From positions 36,446-100,445 of the forward strand of contig JBBIII010000004.1 of assembly GCA_037446575.1 (NCBI GenBank): a stretch of 64,000 nucleotides of DNA, given 5' to 3'. Shown one piece after another: positions 1-7,327 of this stretch (the stretch's first letter is position 1; each line of letters opens with the position of its first letter). The DNA is from JBBIII01 sp037446575. Its GTDB lineage: Bacteria > Bacteroidota > Ignavibacteria > UBA10030. A model generated the notes under the pieces. The model had not been told where the DNA came from. It worked only from the letters and a program-made list of their open reading frames with translations, and made no database searches. Position numbers and translations under genes: made by a program.

Positions 1-435
1 ACACCGGAAGAACAAACCATTGCTGAAAAAAGATTTGATGAAATTAAAAAGCTCTCTAAAACGCGTGGAACGATTTTGGTAGTCGATTCAAATCGAGACG
101 ATCTTGTTGCATTAGGCAAGGTATTAAAGCAACGCGGCTTTACTATCTTTATGGCGCAAAAAACTGAAGACGCACTTCAAATACTTATAAATCAGAAGCC
201 AAACATAATTATTTCTGAAATTCTTTTTCCAAATTCGCAGTTAGATGGAGTAGGTTTTTTAAAGAAATTAAGAGAACACTCCGCGTTACGACATACTCCC
301 TTTTTCTTCATTAGTGGTATTATAGATAAAAAAGTATTGCAAGCCGCTTATCGTTTAAGTGCTGACCACTTTTTGAGTAAGCCAATTGATTATGAACTGT
401 TGTTCTCTATGATAGATGGAAAGCTAAACATCTAA
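1..435 (+). CDS. C-terminal receiver domain of a truncated regulator (pseudo-receiver)
   Basis: The frame is open through the left edge, so only the C-terminal part of a longer protein is present. After about 25 residues of linker comes a complete CheY-like receiver fold: TILVVDSN at the first strand, FFFISG with the conserved Ser/Thr position, and LSKPID with the conserved Lys. At the phosphoacceptor position, where the family has DIxxP, this protein reads SEILFP (Glu codon at 217-219), so Asp is replaced by Glu. In the family such a change blocks normal phosphorylation and may mimic the phosphorylated state. The N-terminal output or sensor domain lies outside the window. It converges on the M23 gene with a 3-base gap. 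Confidence 0.8.
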   Translation, partial: TPEEQTIAEKRFDEIKKLSKTRGTILVVDSNRDDLVALGKVLKQRGFTIFMAQKTEDALQILINQKPNIIISEILFPNSQLDGVGFLKKLREHSALRHTPFFFISGIIDKKVLQAAYRLSADHFLSKPIDYELLFSMIDGKLNI

Positions 436-438
436 CCA

Positions 439-1539
439 TTATTCAGCGCTTAAAATCTCTCCCGACATCGGTAGATGATTAAGTTTTAATTCTTTCGTAC
501 CATCTTTAAATACTGTTACGCGTTCGAAGTAAAATTTCAATCCCTTTGCAGTTTGCATAAAAGGCGAATCCTGTAGGTGATAATGAATAACGGGTTCGGT
601 CGAGTTACCTGAATTGCCACATAATGCAATTACTTGCCCGCGCTTAACATTCTCACCGACTTTGACTCTTACACTGCCTTGTTTTAAATATGAAAGTACC
701 GAATATTCACGATTTGTATGTTGTATAATAATTGCATTGCCGATAGCCGCATAAGGATTACGTAACCCCGGTGAATTCTCTCTAATTCCATCTATTGTCT
801 CCACTACAATTCCATCAGCTGGTGCTAATACTTCTTTCCCATATCCATAATATTCTTCGTTTGTTTTACCATCTTTATTATATCTAAGACCTGCTTCATT
901 TGTGGCAGAAAATTCGTAAGCATATTGTTGTTGCAGCAAGTTTCTTTGCGCGGCGCCTTCGCGTAACTCTCCACCATAAATTACAGCCCAAGTTCCTTTG
1001 AATGGCGGATATAATACTGTCTGCTGTTTATCTGCGACAACCGGAGGCACAGGTTGAGGTTCAGATTTAACTATTGTTGTAGGTTGTTCTGGTTTGGGAT
1101 CTGTCGCCGCCGTAGTTGGAGGAATTTGTGTCGGTTGTGTTTCTGTTGGTTTAGGTGTTGGCGTTGGTTCTGCTACAATATGAGTTGTAAAAAGAAATCC
1201 TTTAATTTTTCCTTGATCTGTTAAATAAATATTTAATACTTGTGCCCCACGTTCGAAAAACATAACGCAAATAGCATGATCTGCCCCTTTAATCTGAGGC
1301 GCTTCAATTCTACTTACTTTCCCATATTGATTTTCTAGATTCTTAAAAAATATAGTAGTCTTATTTAAAGGAAAAGCAGTCAACATTCCTGAATCATATT
1401 CACTTACCATAGCTTCATAGTTCGATGTATTCATTGCTTCTACTAATCTATTAATTACATTTACAAACTTTTCATTGTTTTGCTGGCCAAAAGTTTGAAT
1501 GCTTAAAACTAATATTAGTATTAATTGTTTTATCGCCAT
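439..1539 (-). CDS. Secreted DUF3887 plus degenerate M23 (LytM) peptidase
   Basis: A signal peptide covers residues 1-18 and ends at FGQ, so the protein is exported. Residues about 22-118 resemble DUF3887, an NTF2-like domain. A Pro/Thr/Gln-rich linker follows (about 122-170), then a C-terminal M23/LytM fold (about 180-350) with APADGIV, NAIIIQH, GNSGNS and the HxH zinc motif HYHLQD. In the related M23 subfamily the other zinc ligands come from a His upstream and the Asp of a YAYDF motif. Here the second site reads YAYEF, and I see no His upstream. The enzyme may therefore be catalytically impaired, perhaps acting as a peptidoglycan-binding or LytM regulatory factor. The 457-base region upstream is gene-free and holds an inverted repeat. 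Confidence 0.75.
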   Translation of the reverse strand: MAIKQLILILVLSIQTFGQQNNEKFVNVINRLVEAMNTSNYEAMVSEYDSGMLTAFPLNKTTIFFKNLENQYGKVSRIEAPQIKGADHAICVMFFERGAQVLNIYLTDQGKIKGFLFTTHIVAEPTPTPKPTETQPTQIPPTTAATDPKPEQPTTIVKSEPQPVPPVVADKQQTVLYPPFKGTWAVIYGGELREGAAQRNLLQQQYAYEFSATNEAGLRYNKDGKTNEEYYGYGKEVLAPADGIVVETIDGIRENSPGLRNPYAAIGNAIIIQHTNREYSVLSYLKQGSVRVKVGENVKRGQVIALCGNSGNSTEPVIHYHLQDSPFMQTAKGLKFYFERVTVFKDGTKELKLNHLPMSGEILSAE

Positions 1540-1817
1540 AATTTACATCTCATTAAGTTATTAAACATTAGCACGATTTTTGGAAAGAATCAATATATTT
1601 GAAACTCTAAATAAAAAGCCGAGCTACTAAGTTCTCCTTTTCCATATCGATTTATTACCTAATATTTCCCAAACATCAAAATAAAGAACAAATGTTTCGC
1701 TTCACTCTATTATTTGAAAAAACACTATTCAAACACTTATAGTCAATAACTTAAACATATACAGTTTCGAAAAAGTTTGTTATGTAATAACATATTTGTA
1801 CGCCTATGTAAAGTCAT

Positions 1818-1937
1818 AATTACTATTAGAGACATCTGAAAAAAATTTCGAGTCATTGAGAGCAATCTCGATTTTATCGAATATTTAGCAATGAAATTGG
1901 AAACAAATATTTCAGAAGTCTCTATTATATTGTAATT
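1818..1937. repeat. 120-bp MITE-like inverted repeat in a gene-free gap
   Basis: In the gene-free stretch 1540-1996, positions 1818-1841 and 1910-1937 are imperfect reverse complements of about 24-28 bases. Both arms share an AATTAC end, an AGAGAC core and a TCTGAAA inner end. Between them a smaller CGAG/CTCG pairing is visible. It could be a decayed miniature inverted-repeat element or a structured RNA. I see no clear target-site duplication. The remainder of the gap is AT-rich and shows no ORF with coding character. Confidence 0.5.
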
Positions 1938-1996
1938 AATAGAAGTACAATTTTAACAGTCTCGTGTTTTTTATTTGGGGAGAACTGCTTCAACGT

Positions 1997-2443
1997 TTAA
2001 AGATTTGTAGAATTAATAGATTGCTGTTTCATGAATTTGTGAAATTCTTTAATAATTTTTAGTGTTAACCAAAAGCCAACGATCTCCATAACAAGTATGC
2101 AACCATACGTAACCTCATAAATAATTTTCCAAGAATAATTAGCGGGTAAATTGCTTATATATGGAGATGCAATGAATCTTGTGTAGATATTATAAATCAA
2201 TTCTGCTGGAAGTGAGCCAAGCAAAATTATCGAACTCTGGCGACTGGCTTGAGTCAAAAGAAATAAGGATGACAACAAAGGAACTAAACACAGAATTAGA
2301 AGTAAAGGTAAGTACGCATCTATTATGAACATAAAATCAATTTTCTGGCGGGCATAAAAATGAAGCGTATAAACAATGGCATGAGCCGTCATAATAAAAA
2401 TAACTTGTTTTGAAATCGAACGAATACTATCTGTCAATGTCAT
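1997..2443 (-). CDS. Small four-helix membrane protein of unknown function
   Basis: This 148-residue protein has four hydrophobic stretches long enough to cross the membrane (about 13-32, 37-65, 71-92 and 106-129) and a short polar C-terminal tail, so it is probably an inner-membrane protein. I do not recognise a family. It follows the NlpC/P60 gene on the same strand with a 33-base gap and could be cotranscribed with it. An AAGGAGAT ribosome-binding site precedes the ATG, which supports the gene and its start. Confidence 0.55.
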   Translation of the reverse strand: MTLTDSIRSISKQVIFIMTAHAIVYTLHFYARQKIDFMFIIDAYLPLLLILCLVPLLSSLFLLTQASRQSSIILLGSLPAELIYNIYTRFIASPYISNLPANYSWKIIYEVTYGCILVMEIVGFWLTLKIIKEFHKFMKQQSINSTNL

Positions 2444-2476
2444 ATCATCTCCTTTTATATAAAAATTAGGAACAGC

Positions 2477-3616
2477 TTAAATTAATCTGCGCGCTCTAAC
2501 GAATTTCTTTAATAATGATTTATCAAAATATTTTGATGATGGATTGAAACTACCCAATTTGACTTGCTCTGAACTATGAATGAACGTTTTATTACCTAAG
2601 TAAATTGCTACATGTGTAATTCGTTCTTGTCTCTTAGTTGTTGCTTTTTTCCCGAAGAAAAGTAAATCCCCCTTTTTAAGTCTATCAAAATTATTACCTG
2701 GTTCAATATGTGCGCCTTGTAAAGCTTGTTGGTTTGCATCACGATTTAATTCTAAGCCATTTAATCTGAACACCATTTTTACAAACCCAGAACAATCCAA
2801 TCCTCTGGCTGAAGTTCCACCCCAAAGATATGGTGTTCCCAAAAATAATTTCGCTGTCTTTTCAATGTTTTTAACTGTTAACGAACGATTCTTTACCCAC
2901 TTTTCATAATTCTCAATGCCATCGCTTTGGATATACCCTGTTGTTCCATCCGACAATTCTACTAGTGTCCATTTATTCAGAATGCTGTCGCATTTAACAA
3001 TGCAACCTATAGATACATTAGTAATCAGAGTTGAATTAATTAGCGGTTCTTTTGTGATTTTACCTTGTAATGCCGTTACAATGATCTTTTGTGTTTTATT
3101 CCAATGATTCAAGCCATCTTGGCTCATTTGAATTACTACAGAGCTATCTATCCATCCAAGATATTTACAAGGAGTTTGAACTAAAAGGAATTTTCTTTCT
3201 TTATCTATGATTTTCACAATTGAACCCATTAAAGCTTGATTTACAAGTTCCGCACTGTCATTAGGCTTACGCCTCATGTCGCAAACTTCCGTTAATATTA
3301 TTCCATATGGATATTTGCACAAATTTGTATCAGGAAGAATTCTAATCTGATCTATTATATTATTTTTAAATGATAAGCTTAATGTGTCTATAAGAGATTT
3401 TTTTGCGTCAGCATTATCGACTTTGCCACGCAGTACAATTCCTGATTTTGTTTGCCGGTAAGAAATATTAAATATAGCCGTCCGTTTATCCGGTGCATAT
3501 TTTTGTTGAATTGATTTTATGATAGATTTAATCAAATCTTTCTGGTCGCTTATATTGTACCCTAAAAAAGTGAAACTAAGAAATAATAGAAATATTTTAC
3601 TACAAAACAACATCAT
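2477..3616 (-). CDS. Secreted SH3 / NlpC-P60 peptidoglycan endopeptidase
   Basis: An N-terminal signal segment (about 1-20) is followed by bacterial SH3-like modules (about 105-235, with typical strands such as YLGWIDSS and GYIQSDG). A C-terminal NlpC/P60 domain covers about 250-379. The catalytic Cys lies in GLDCSGF and the catalytic His in THVAIYLG, the usual Cys-His pair of gamma-D-glutamyl-diamino-acid endopeptidases, which cut stem peptides in the periplasm. SH3 modules usually bind the wall. A TTGAAG-N17-TATTTT promoter lies just upstream. The upstream neighbour is an esterase and the downstream one a membrane protein. The domain assignment is firm; the exact substrate is inferred from the family. 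Confidence 0.85.
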   Translation of the reverse strand: MMLFCSKIFLLFLSFTFLGYNISDQKDLIKSIIKSIQQKYAPDKRTAIFNISYRQTKSGIVLRGKVDNADAKKSLIDTLSLSFKNNIIDQIRILPDTNLCKYPYGIILTEVCDMRRKPNDSAELVNQALMGSIVKIIDKERKFLLVQTPCKYLGWIDSSVVIQMSQDGLNHWNKTQKIIVTALQGKITKEPLINSTLITNVSIGCIVKCDSILNKWTLVELSDGTTGYIQSDGIENYEKWVKNRSLTVKNIEKTAKLFLGTPYLWGGTSARGLDCSGFVKMVFRLNGLELNRDANQQALQGAHIEPGNNFDRLKKGDLLFFGKKATTKRQERITHVAIYLGNKTFIHSSEQVKLGSFNPSSKYFDKSLLKKFVRARRLI

Positions 3617-3644
3617 AAAAGTAGCGCCTATTTTAGTTTATGAA

Positions 3645-3673
3645 AAAATAAATGAATTATCTAAATCCTTCAA
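3645..3673 (-). promoter_or_regulatory. Sigma70-like promoter for the NlpC/P60 gene
   Basis: On the minus strand TTGAAG (3673-3668) and TATTTT (3650-3645) are separated by exactly 17 bases. The start codon of the NlpC/P60 gene lies about 30 bases downstream. The spacing is ideal, but the -10 is only a partial match in AT-rich DNA, so chance cannot be excluded. Confidence 0.4.
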
Positions 3674-3679
3674 ACGAAA

Positions 3680-4321
3680 TTATAAGAAGCGTTCTAGAAA
3701 AATGTTGATATCTCTTATACTTTCCTCGCTAATTGAATGAGCTATAGGATATTCCTGATATGTAACATTAGCGTTTTTCTCTTGTAATAATTGGAGAGTA
3801 CTTTTTGCAAATGTTAGTGGGATTGTTTGATCATATATTCCGTGCGCCATATAATAAGATAAATTATCTATTTTATCCCATTCGTATTTTAGATTTTCAG
3901 ATTTGGGTAAAAATCCGCTATGCGCTATCACTCCGTCACATAAATTCGGAAATAAAAGGGAATTAACAAAAGCCATCATAGCTCCCATACTAAATCCCAT
4001 TAAAAATATTTTATTGAAATTTAATTGAAATAATTCTTTTATATTACCGATGCATTCTCTAAGTAAAATAGCGCTTTTAATAATTTGATTACAATCGGCT
4101 TCCAATTTTTCATCGAGATCGAACCAGGTATATCCACCAAATTGATATTTATGTGGTGCCCGAATGCTTACAATAACCAAACGTGAGTCTAAATAATTTG
4201 ATAGTTCTAATAGATCGTTTTCATCGCTTCCACGACCGTGTAATAGTATGAGGATTGTTCGAGAGCTTTGAATTTGATTGTTAGGAACTGCAATTTTATA
4301 ATATAGTTGTTGTCCACTCAT
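3680..4321 (-). CDS. Alpha/beta hydrolase, phospholipase/carboxylesterase family
   Basis: This 213-residue cytosolic protein has the Abhydrolase_2 layout. LHGRGSDEND contributes the oxyanion region, GFSMGA carries the nucleophilic Ser, GIYDQTIP the catalytic Asp, and IAHSIS the catalytic His. The family hydrolyses short carboxyl esters or lysophospholipids. No signal peptide is present. The start codon lies only about 14 bases after the T-run of the terminator hairpin that follows the H-lectin gene, and I see no good Shine-Dalgarno site. Expression may therefore depend on read-through or on a promoter inside the preceding gene. The fold is certain, the substrate unknown. Confidence 0.85.
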   Translation of the reverse strand: MSGQQLYYKIAVPNNQIQSSRTILILLHGRGSDENDLLELSNYLDSRLVIVSIRAPHKYQFGGYTWFDLDEKLEADCNQIIKSAILLRECIGNIKELFQLNFNKIFLMGFSMGAMMAFVNSLLFPNLCDGVIAHSGFLPKSENLKYEWDKIDNLSYYMAHGIYDQTIPLTFAKSTLQLLQEKNANVTYQEYPIAHSISEESIRDINIFLERFL

Positions 4322-4334
4322 TTTAGCATTTGAT

Positions 4335-4376
4335 AAAAAAAACTGCGAGGCATCTTATATTGCATCGCAGTTTTTT
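4335..4376 (-). terminator. Rho-independent terminator after the H-lectin gene
   Basis: The arms AAACTGCGA (ending at 4348) and TCGCAGTTT (from 4365) pair perfectly, extended by A/T runs on both sides, around a 16-base loop. Read on the minus strand the stem is followed by a run of eight T. It lies 23 bases past the stop of the H-lectin gene and, unusually, almost touches the start of the next gene. The A/T runs on both sides could let it work in both directions. Confidence 0.8.
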
Positions 4377-4398
4377 ATAACAGATCAAGGAAAAAAAA

Positions 4399-4785
4399 TT
4401 ACTTGACTTTAACTGTGGTCGGTGCAACTGCAACCCAACTACCTTGAATATTATGCACTTTAGAATCTGCCCAAGTTTTTACCACTACAGTAAATCCATC
4501 ACGCGAAACACCATCAGCTTTTACATTTACACGAACATTTGACTTTGTTTCTGCGTCAATTGTTGTTATAGAGACTATTACGTCGGGTTTTACATTAAAT
4601 GGTTTCGGGAAGTTAACTGCAACCGTTATTTGTCTATCGCCACTACCGCTTGCCAAGCCAGCGCCGGTTGTTGAAAAAGTGCCAACCTGGACTTGAGGCA
4701 CCTCAATGGATTTTTGCGCCATCAATGGGTGCGCTGCTATTAGCGCGATAATAAAAAGTCCTATAAATCCGATTAAGTTTTTCAT
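4399..4785 (-). CDS. Secreted small protein with an H-type lectin domain
   Basis: A clear signal peptide (residues 1-23, ending PLMAQ) is followed by about 100 residues that match the H-type lectin pattern: a beta-strand IxVAVNFPKPF, then PDVIVSITTID, a strand ending RVNVKADGV, GFTVVVKTWADS, and a terminal GSWVAVAP. In eukaryotic and bacterial members this six-stranded fold binds sugars such as GalNAc, often as a hexamer. The protein is single-domain and would be periplasmic or extracellular. A GAGGAGAG ribosome site precedes the ATG, and a strong terminator follows the stop, so it forms its own transcription unit. An ATCAGT/ACTGAT inverted repeat at 4830-4849 lies in the upstream region. Confidence 0.65.
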   Translation of the reverse strand: MKNLIGFIGLFIIALIAAHPLMAQKSIEVPQVQVGTFSTTGAGLASGSGDRQITVAVNFPKPFNVKPDVIVSITTIDAETKSNVRVNVKADGVSRDGFTVVVKTWADSKVHNIQGSWVAVAPTTVKVK

Positions 4786-4905
4786 ATATATCTCTCCTCT
4801 ATAGTAAGTTTATTGATTGTTGATTATTAATCAGTTTTTGATGACTGATCCTAAGCATAAAGTCAATTCAAATTATTTTATAACTCAAATTCGATATATA
4901 AAATA

Positions 4906-5292
4906 TTATTGAATAAATTCTTCTATGTTTCCAGGGCGCATTAACATTAATATTGAAGAATGCGATACAATAAGATACTTTTCACCATCATATTCTACTT
5001 CAATAGCCGCATCACGTATAAATATTGCATAGTCTCCTTCTTCTGCCTGCAATGGGATGTATTTTACAGGGTCTTTTGGAGTTGTTGACCATGATTCTTG
5101 ATCTATATATTGTGGATTAGGAACCGCATACCCGGGCCCAACGCGGACGACATATCCGCTTTGGACTTTATCTTTTTCTTTTACTCCCGGTGGCAGATAA
5201 AGTCCATGTGCTGTTCTATCGCTTTCTTTATCTGGGGCTATTAAAACCTTATCGCCCACCAGGATAATTTTTTTTCGTGTTTTTATATCCAC
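4906..5292 (-). CDS. GroES-like (Cpn10 family) protein, divergent
   Basis: The protein (128 residues) follows the Cpn10 fold: VLIAPDKESDRTAHGLYLPPG (mobile-loop region), SGYVVRVGPG, then an insertion of about 25 residues, GDYAIFIRDAA, and a C-terminal EYDGEKYLIVSHSSIL. It is about 30 residues longer than normal GroES because of the insertion between VGPG and the second strand set. No groEL gene is nearby, so this is probably a second, diverged co-chaperonin-like protein rather than the main GroES. It lies just downstream of tRNA-Pro on the same strand, 31 bases away, and may be cotranscribed with it. Confidence 0.75.
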   Translation of the reverse strand: MDIKTRKKIILVGDKVLIAPDKESDRTAHGLYLPPGVKEKDKVQSGYVVRVGPGYAVPNPQYIDQESWSTTPKDPVKYIPLQAEEGDYAIFIRDAAIEVEYDGEKYLIVSHSSILMLMRPGNIEEFIQ

Positions 5293-5323
5293 AATTCTTC
5301 TTTATTAAAATTAGCCGATTATG

Positions 5324-5398
5324 TCGGGACGGCGGGATTTGAACCCGCGACCCCTTGCACCCCAAGCAAGTGCGCTAGCCGGGCTGCGCCACGTCCCG
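5324..5398 (-). tRNA. tRNA-Pro (anticodon GGG)
   Basis: The 75-base cloverleaf is complete on the minus strand: a 7-bp acceptor stem CGGGACG/CGTCCCG, GCGC/GCGC D-stem, anticodon stem CTTGC/GCAAG with loop TTGGGGT (anticodon GGG), and T-arm GCGGG-TTCAAAT-CCCGC. C1-G72 with A73 matches bacterial tRNA-Pro identity. The CCA end is not encoded. Confidence 0.95.
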
Positions 5399-5414
5399 TT
5401 TATTTTTTGAATTC

Positions 5415-5443
5415 ATGATAACTACTTTTTAATAAGCTTGCAA
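5415..5443 (-). promoter_or_regulatory. Promoter of tRNA-Pro
   Basis: On the minus strand TTGCAA (5443-5438) and TATCAT (5420-5415) are spaced by exactly 17 bases. The expected start of transcription falls about 10 bases before the tRNA 5' end. It fits between the tetR stop codon and the tRNA. Confidence 0.65.
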
Positions 5444-5446
5444 ATG

Positions 5447-6031
5447 CTAAACAAGTCCACGCTTGATAAAATTTTTCACATTTTTTTGTATGTTGTCTAA
5501 CGTAATTAATTCGGGTTGCTGTGCCCATTGACGTAAGACATTTCGTAATCCACCAATAATGAAATAGCGAAATATTCTTATATCAGCGGCTTCATTAAAT
5601 AATTTTTTCTGTACACCTTCACGAATAATTTCTTCTGCAATATCAAAAAAATCATTATAGTGTTTTCCGACATTGCCTCGTCTATTTTTTATCAATATGT
5701 GTTGTTCGTTAACAAAAACGGTTGCTATTGCAGGATTTGCTATAAATAGGTTAAAAAAGTTATCTATTATAATATCTAATTTTTGCGAAGGACCGATATC
5801 TGATCGATTAATTGTTACTTTTAGATTTTGTGTAAGCTCAAGCCATAATTGATCGAATATTGTAAGTAATATTGCCTCTTTATTTTTATAATACAAATAA
5901 ACGCTCCCTGTAGCTACGCCTGCTTCTTTTGCTATTGTTACAATTTTTGAATTGTTGTAACCGAATTTTGCAAATACTTTTATTGCCGCATTAATGATTG
6001 CTTTTTCTTTATTACCTTCTCGTCTTCGCAT
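5447..6031 (-). CDS. TetR/AcrR family transcriptional regulator
   Basis: The N-terminal 60 residues form a standard TetR helix-turn-helix: AIINAAIKVFAKFGYNNSKI then IAKEAGVATGSVYLYYKNKE, with the recognition helix at GVATGSVYLYY. The remaining about 130 residues are the helical ligand-binding and dimer domain, which has no recognisable ligand signature. A perfect TTGACA-N17-TATAAT promoter and a 16-base palindrome at the start of transcription precede it, suggesting strong expression held down by autorepression. The target genes are not evident: the tRNA and GroES-like gene follow on the same strand. Confidence 0.9.
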   Translation of the reverse strand: MRRREGNKEKAIINAAIKVFAKFGYNNSKIVTIAKEAGVATGSVYLYYKNKEAILLTIFDQLWLELTQNLKVTINRSDIGPSQKLDIIIDNFFNLFIANPAIATVFVNEQHILIKNRRGNVGKHYNDFFDIAEEIIREGVQKKLFNEAADIRIFRYFIIGGLRNVLRQWAQQPELITLDNIQKNVKNFIKRGLV

Positions 6032-6048
6032 TTTGTTTACGTATTATT

Positions 6049-6064
6049 TTGAATTTTTATTCAA
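6049..6064. promoter_or_regulatory. Palindromic operator candidate for the TetR regulator
   Basis: TTGAAT-TTTT-ATTCAA is a perfect 6-4-6 inverted repeat. It lies directly at the expected transcription start, touching the -10 box of the tetR promoter, which is where a TetR repressor typically binds for autoregulation. Confidence 0.45.
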
Positions 6065-6092
6065 TTATACACACCAAAAATTGTAATGTCAA
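6064..6092 (-). promoter_or_regulatory. Perfect sigma70 consensus promoter of tetR
   Basis: On the minus strand TTGACA (6092-6087), 17 bases, TATAAT (6069-6064): both hexamers match the consensus exactly, which is rare in natural promoters and unlike the weaker boxes found elsewhere in this window. The tetR ATG is about 33 bases downstream of the -10. Confidence 0.75.
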
Positions 6093-6146
6093 ATTATAGC
6101 AAGTCGAAAAAAGTTATTTTTGTATAGATTGCACAATGTATTCGAA

Positions 6147-6330
6147 GTAAAGAGAAAAATGGCACAAACTAGCCAAATGAGACAAGATTTCCATCGATTT
6201 TGTGTCTGTTCGTATCGTATACTTTTTTTGTGCTTGCCACTTTGGGGTTATCATTGTTCTTTAATTTTATAATTGCTCAAGCTTTTTTATAAGAATAACT
6301 ATGTCTAGAAATAATTTGTTTAGCAATTAC
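6147..6330. repeat. Dispersed intergenic repeat, copy A
   Basis: About 184 bases here align along their whole length, with scattered mismatches and small gaps, to 12427-12612. Shared blocks include CGATTTTGTGTCTGT, TCATTGTTCTT and a common AATTAC end. Neither copy contains a credible coding sequence. The unit may be a degenerate mobile element or a shared structured RNA. It lies between the tetR promoter and the candidate ncRNA. Confidence 0.7.
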
Positions 6331-6364
6331 CTCGTGTTTATATATGTTCAAATATTATATTAAG

Positions 6365-6556
6365 ACAAATAAAAAAGGCAAGGTACTAATACCTTGCCTT
6401 GGTTTTGACGTTGCCCCTAATACCCCTTCAGTCTCAGCATCTCCCTGTATGCTTCGTACTGTTGAAAGCTGTTTTATGCGCACAGCTTCTATGGTAAGTG
6501 ATCCGATTTATCGGATGCAGTATTACAGGTGGACACTACCGTTGAACTGTAACATG
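6365..6556 (-). ncRNA. Candidate structured small RNA, about 190 nt (6S-like length)
   Basis: On the minus strand a TATATTTG box (6570-6563) is followed by about 190 bases that end in a strong terminator hairpin (6400-6375) plus T-run. No convincing ORF fills it. Internal pairings are good: ATCCGA-TAAA-TCGGAT; AAGCTGT/ACAGCTT; and a longer-range CCTGTA/TACAGG helix enclosing both. A GCATC/GATGC pairing would compete with the long helix. Length, single-gene setting and a long closing helix resemble 6S RNA, but I cannot confirm this without a covariance model. It might instead be a 3' UTR of the upstream LuxR gene, which ends at 6650. A -35 box at the right distance is not evident. Confidence 0.45.
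6367..6400 (-). terminator. Strong terminator hairpin (end of candidate ncRNA)
   Basis: AAGGCAAGGTA (6375-6385) and TACCTTGCCTT (6390-6400) form a perfect 11-bp stem with a four-base loop. Read on the minus strand it is followed by a six-T run. Confidence 0.85.
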
Positions 6557-6649
6557 CTATTGCAAATATAATATCGCTATATGATATTCGGTATCACGCA
6601 AATACGTGATTTTGTTCTTAGGTGTTTTTTGTCAGTGTTACAAATTCTA

Positions 6650-7327
6650 TTAAAGAATTTGATTTTTGATAGCTTTAACTATAGCGCTACTTCGATTATT
6701 TACTTGTAATTTGGTGTAAATATTGCGTATGTAAGTATCAATTGTATGGAAACTTAAATTAAGCTTAGAGCTTATTGCTTTTTTTGTTAGTCCATCTATC
6801 ATCAATCTCAATACTTCTCTTTCTTGCGAACTTAAGTAGCTTGCCACTACAGGTTGATTTAAAGATGCAAAAGTTGATAATACTTTACGCGCTATTTGTG
6901 GATTGATTGGGGAACCGCCATTTAGGACGTCGCGTATCGACTCAATCATTTTTTCCTCGGATGTTGTTTTTAATAGATACCCAACCGCACCAGCGCAAAT
7001 TGCTTGGTAGACTGTCTCGCAATCCTCGTGAATTGTTATAATTATAATTTGAATAGACGAATCACATTCTTTTATCTTTTGAATACCTTCTAATCCACTT
7101 ATGCCTGGTAAGCCTATATCCAATAGAATTATCTTGGGAGCAGGATTAGTTGATAAGAAATTTAATGCTTCCTCGCAGGATCCAAACTTGTTAGTGCATT
7201 TTAAATCGGTAGTAAGATTGATGACTTCAGAAAGACAATCTCGAAATAATATAAAATCTTCCACAATCCATATTTCGGATTTGGAATCTGAAATTTGATC
7301 GTTATTATAAGTATTCAATTTGTTCAT
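6650..7327 (-). CDS. NarL/FixJ-type response regulator
   Basis: A receiver domain (about 17-135) has acidic residues at the first loop, the phosphoacceptor Asp in IILLDIGLPG, and the conserved Lys in YLLKTT. It is linked to a LuxR-type helix-turn-helix (about 155-220) with LSSQEREVLRLMIDGLTKKA, SFHTIDTYIRNIYTKLQVNN. It binds DNA as a dimer after phosphorylation by a histidine kinase. No kinase gene is adjacent, so this is an orphan regulator. It is divergent from the TPR gene across about 140 bases, and could control it, which is inference from position only. Confidence 0.92.
   Translation of the reverse strand: MNKLNTYNNDQISDSKSEIWIVEDFILFRDCLSEVINLTTDLKCTNKFGSCEEALNFLSTNPAPKIILLDIGLPGISGLEGIQKIKECDSSIQIIIITIHEDCETVYQAICAGAVGYLLKTTSEEKMIESIRDVLNGGSPINPQIARKVLSTFASLNQPVVASYLSSQEREVLRLMIDGLTKKAISSKLNLSFHTIDTYIRNIYTKLQVNNRSSAIVKAIKNQIL

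Noticed and set aside
6400..6460. tmRNA, suggested by GGTTTTGACG on the plus strand
   Set aside because: The expected tRNA-like ends, tag-peptide frame and TTCGAC start context are absent.
6421..6540. TPP riboswitch, suggested by CTGAGA on the minus strand
   Set aside because: The other invariant TPP segments are missing and no thiamine gene follows.
6344..6571. A 75-residue plus-strand frame beginning MFKYYIKTNKK
   Set aside because: It reads straight through the perfect terminator hairpin and the paired regions of the ncRNA candidate, has no ribosome site, and its composition is unlike neighbouring proteins.
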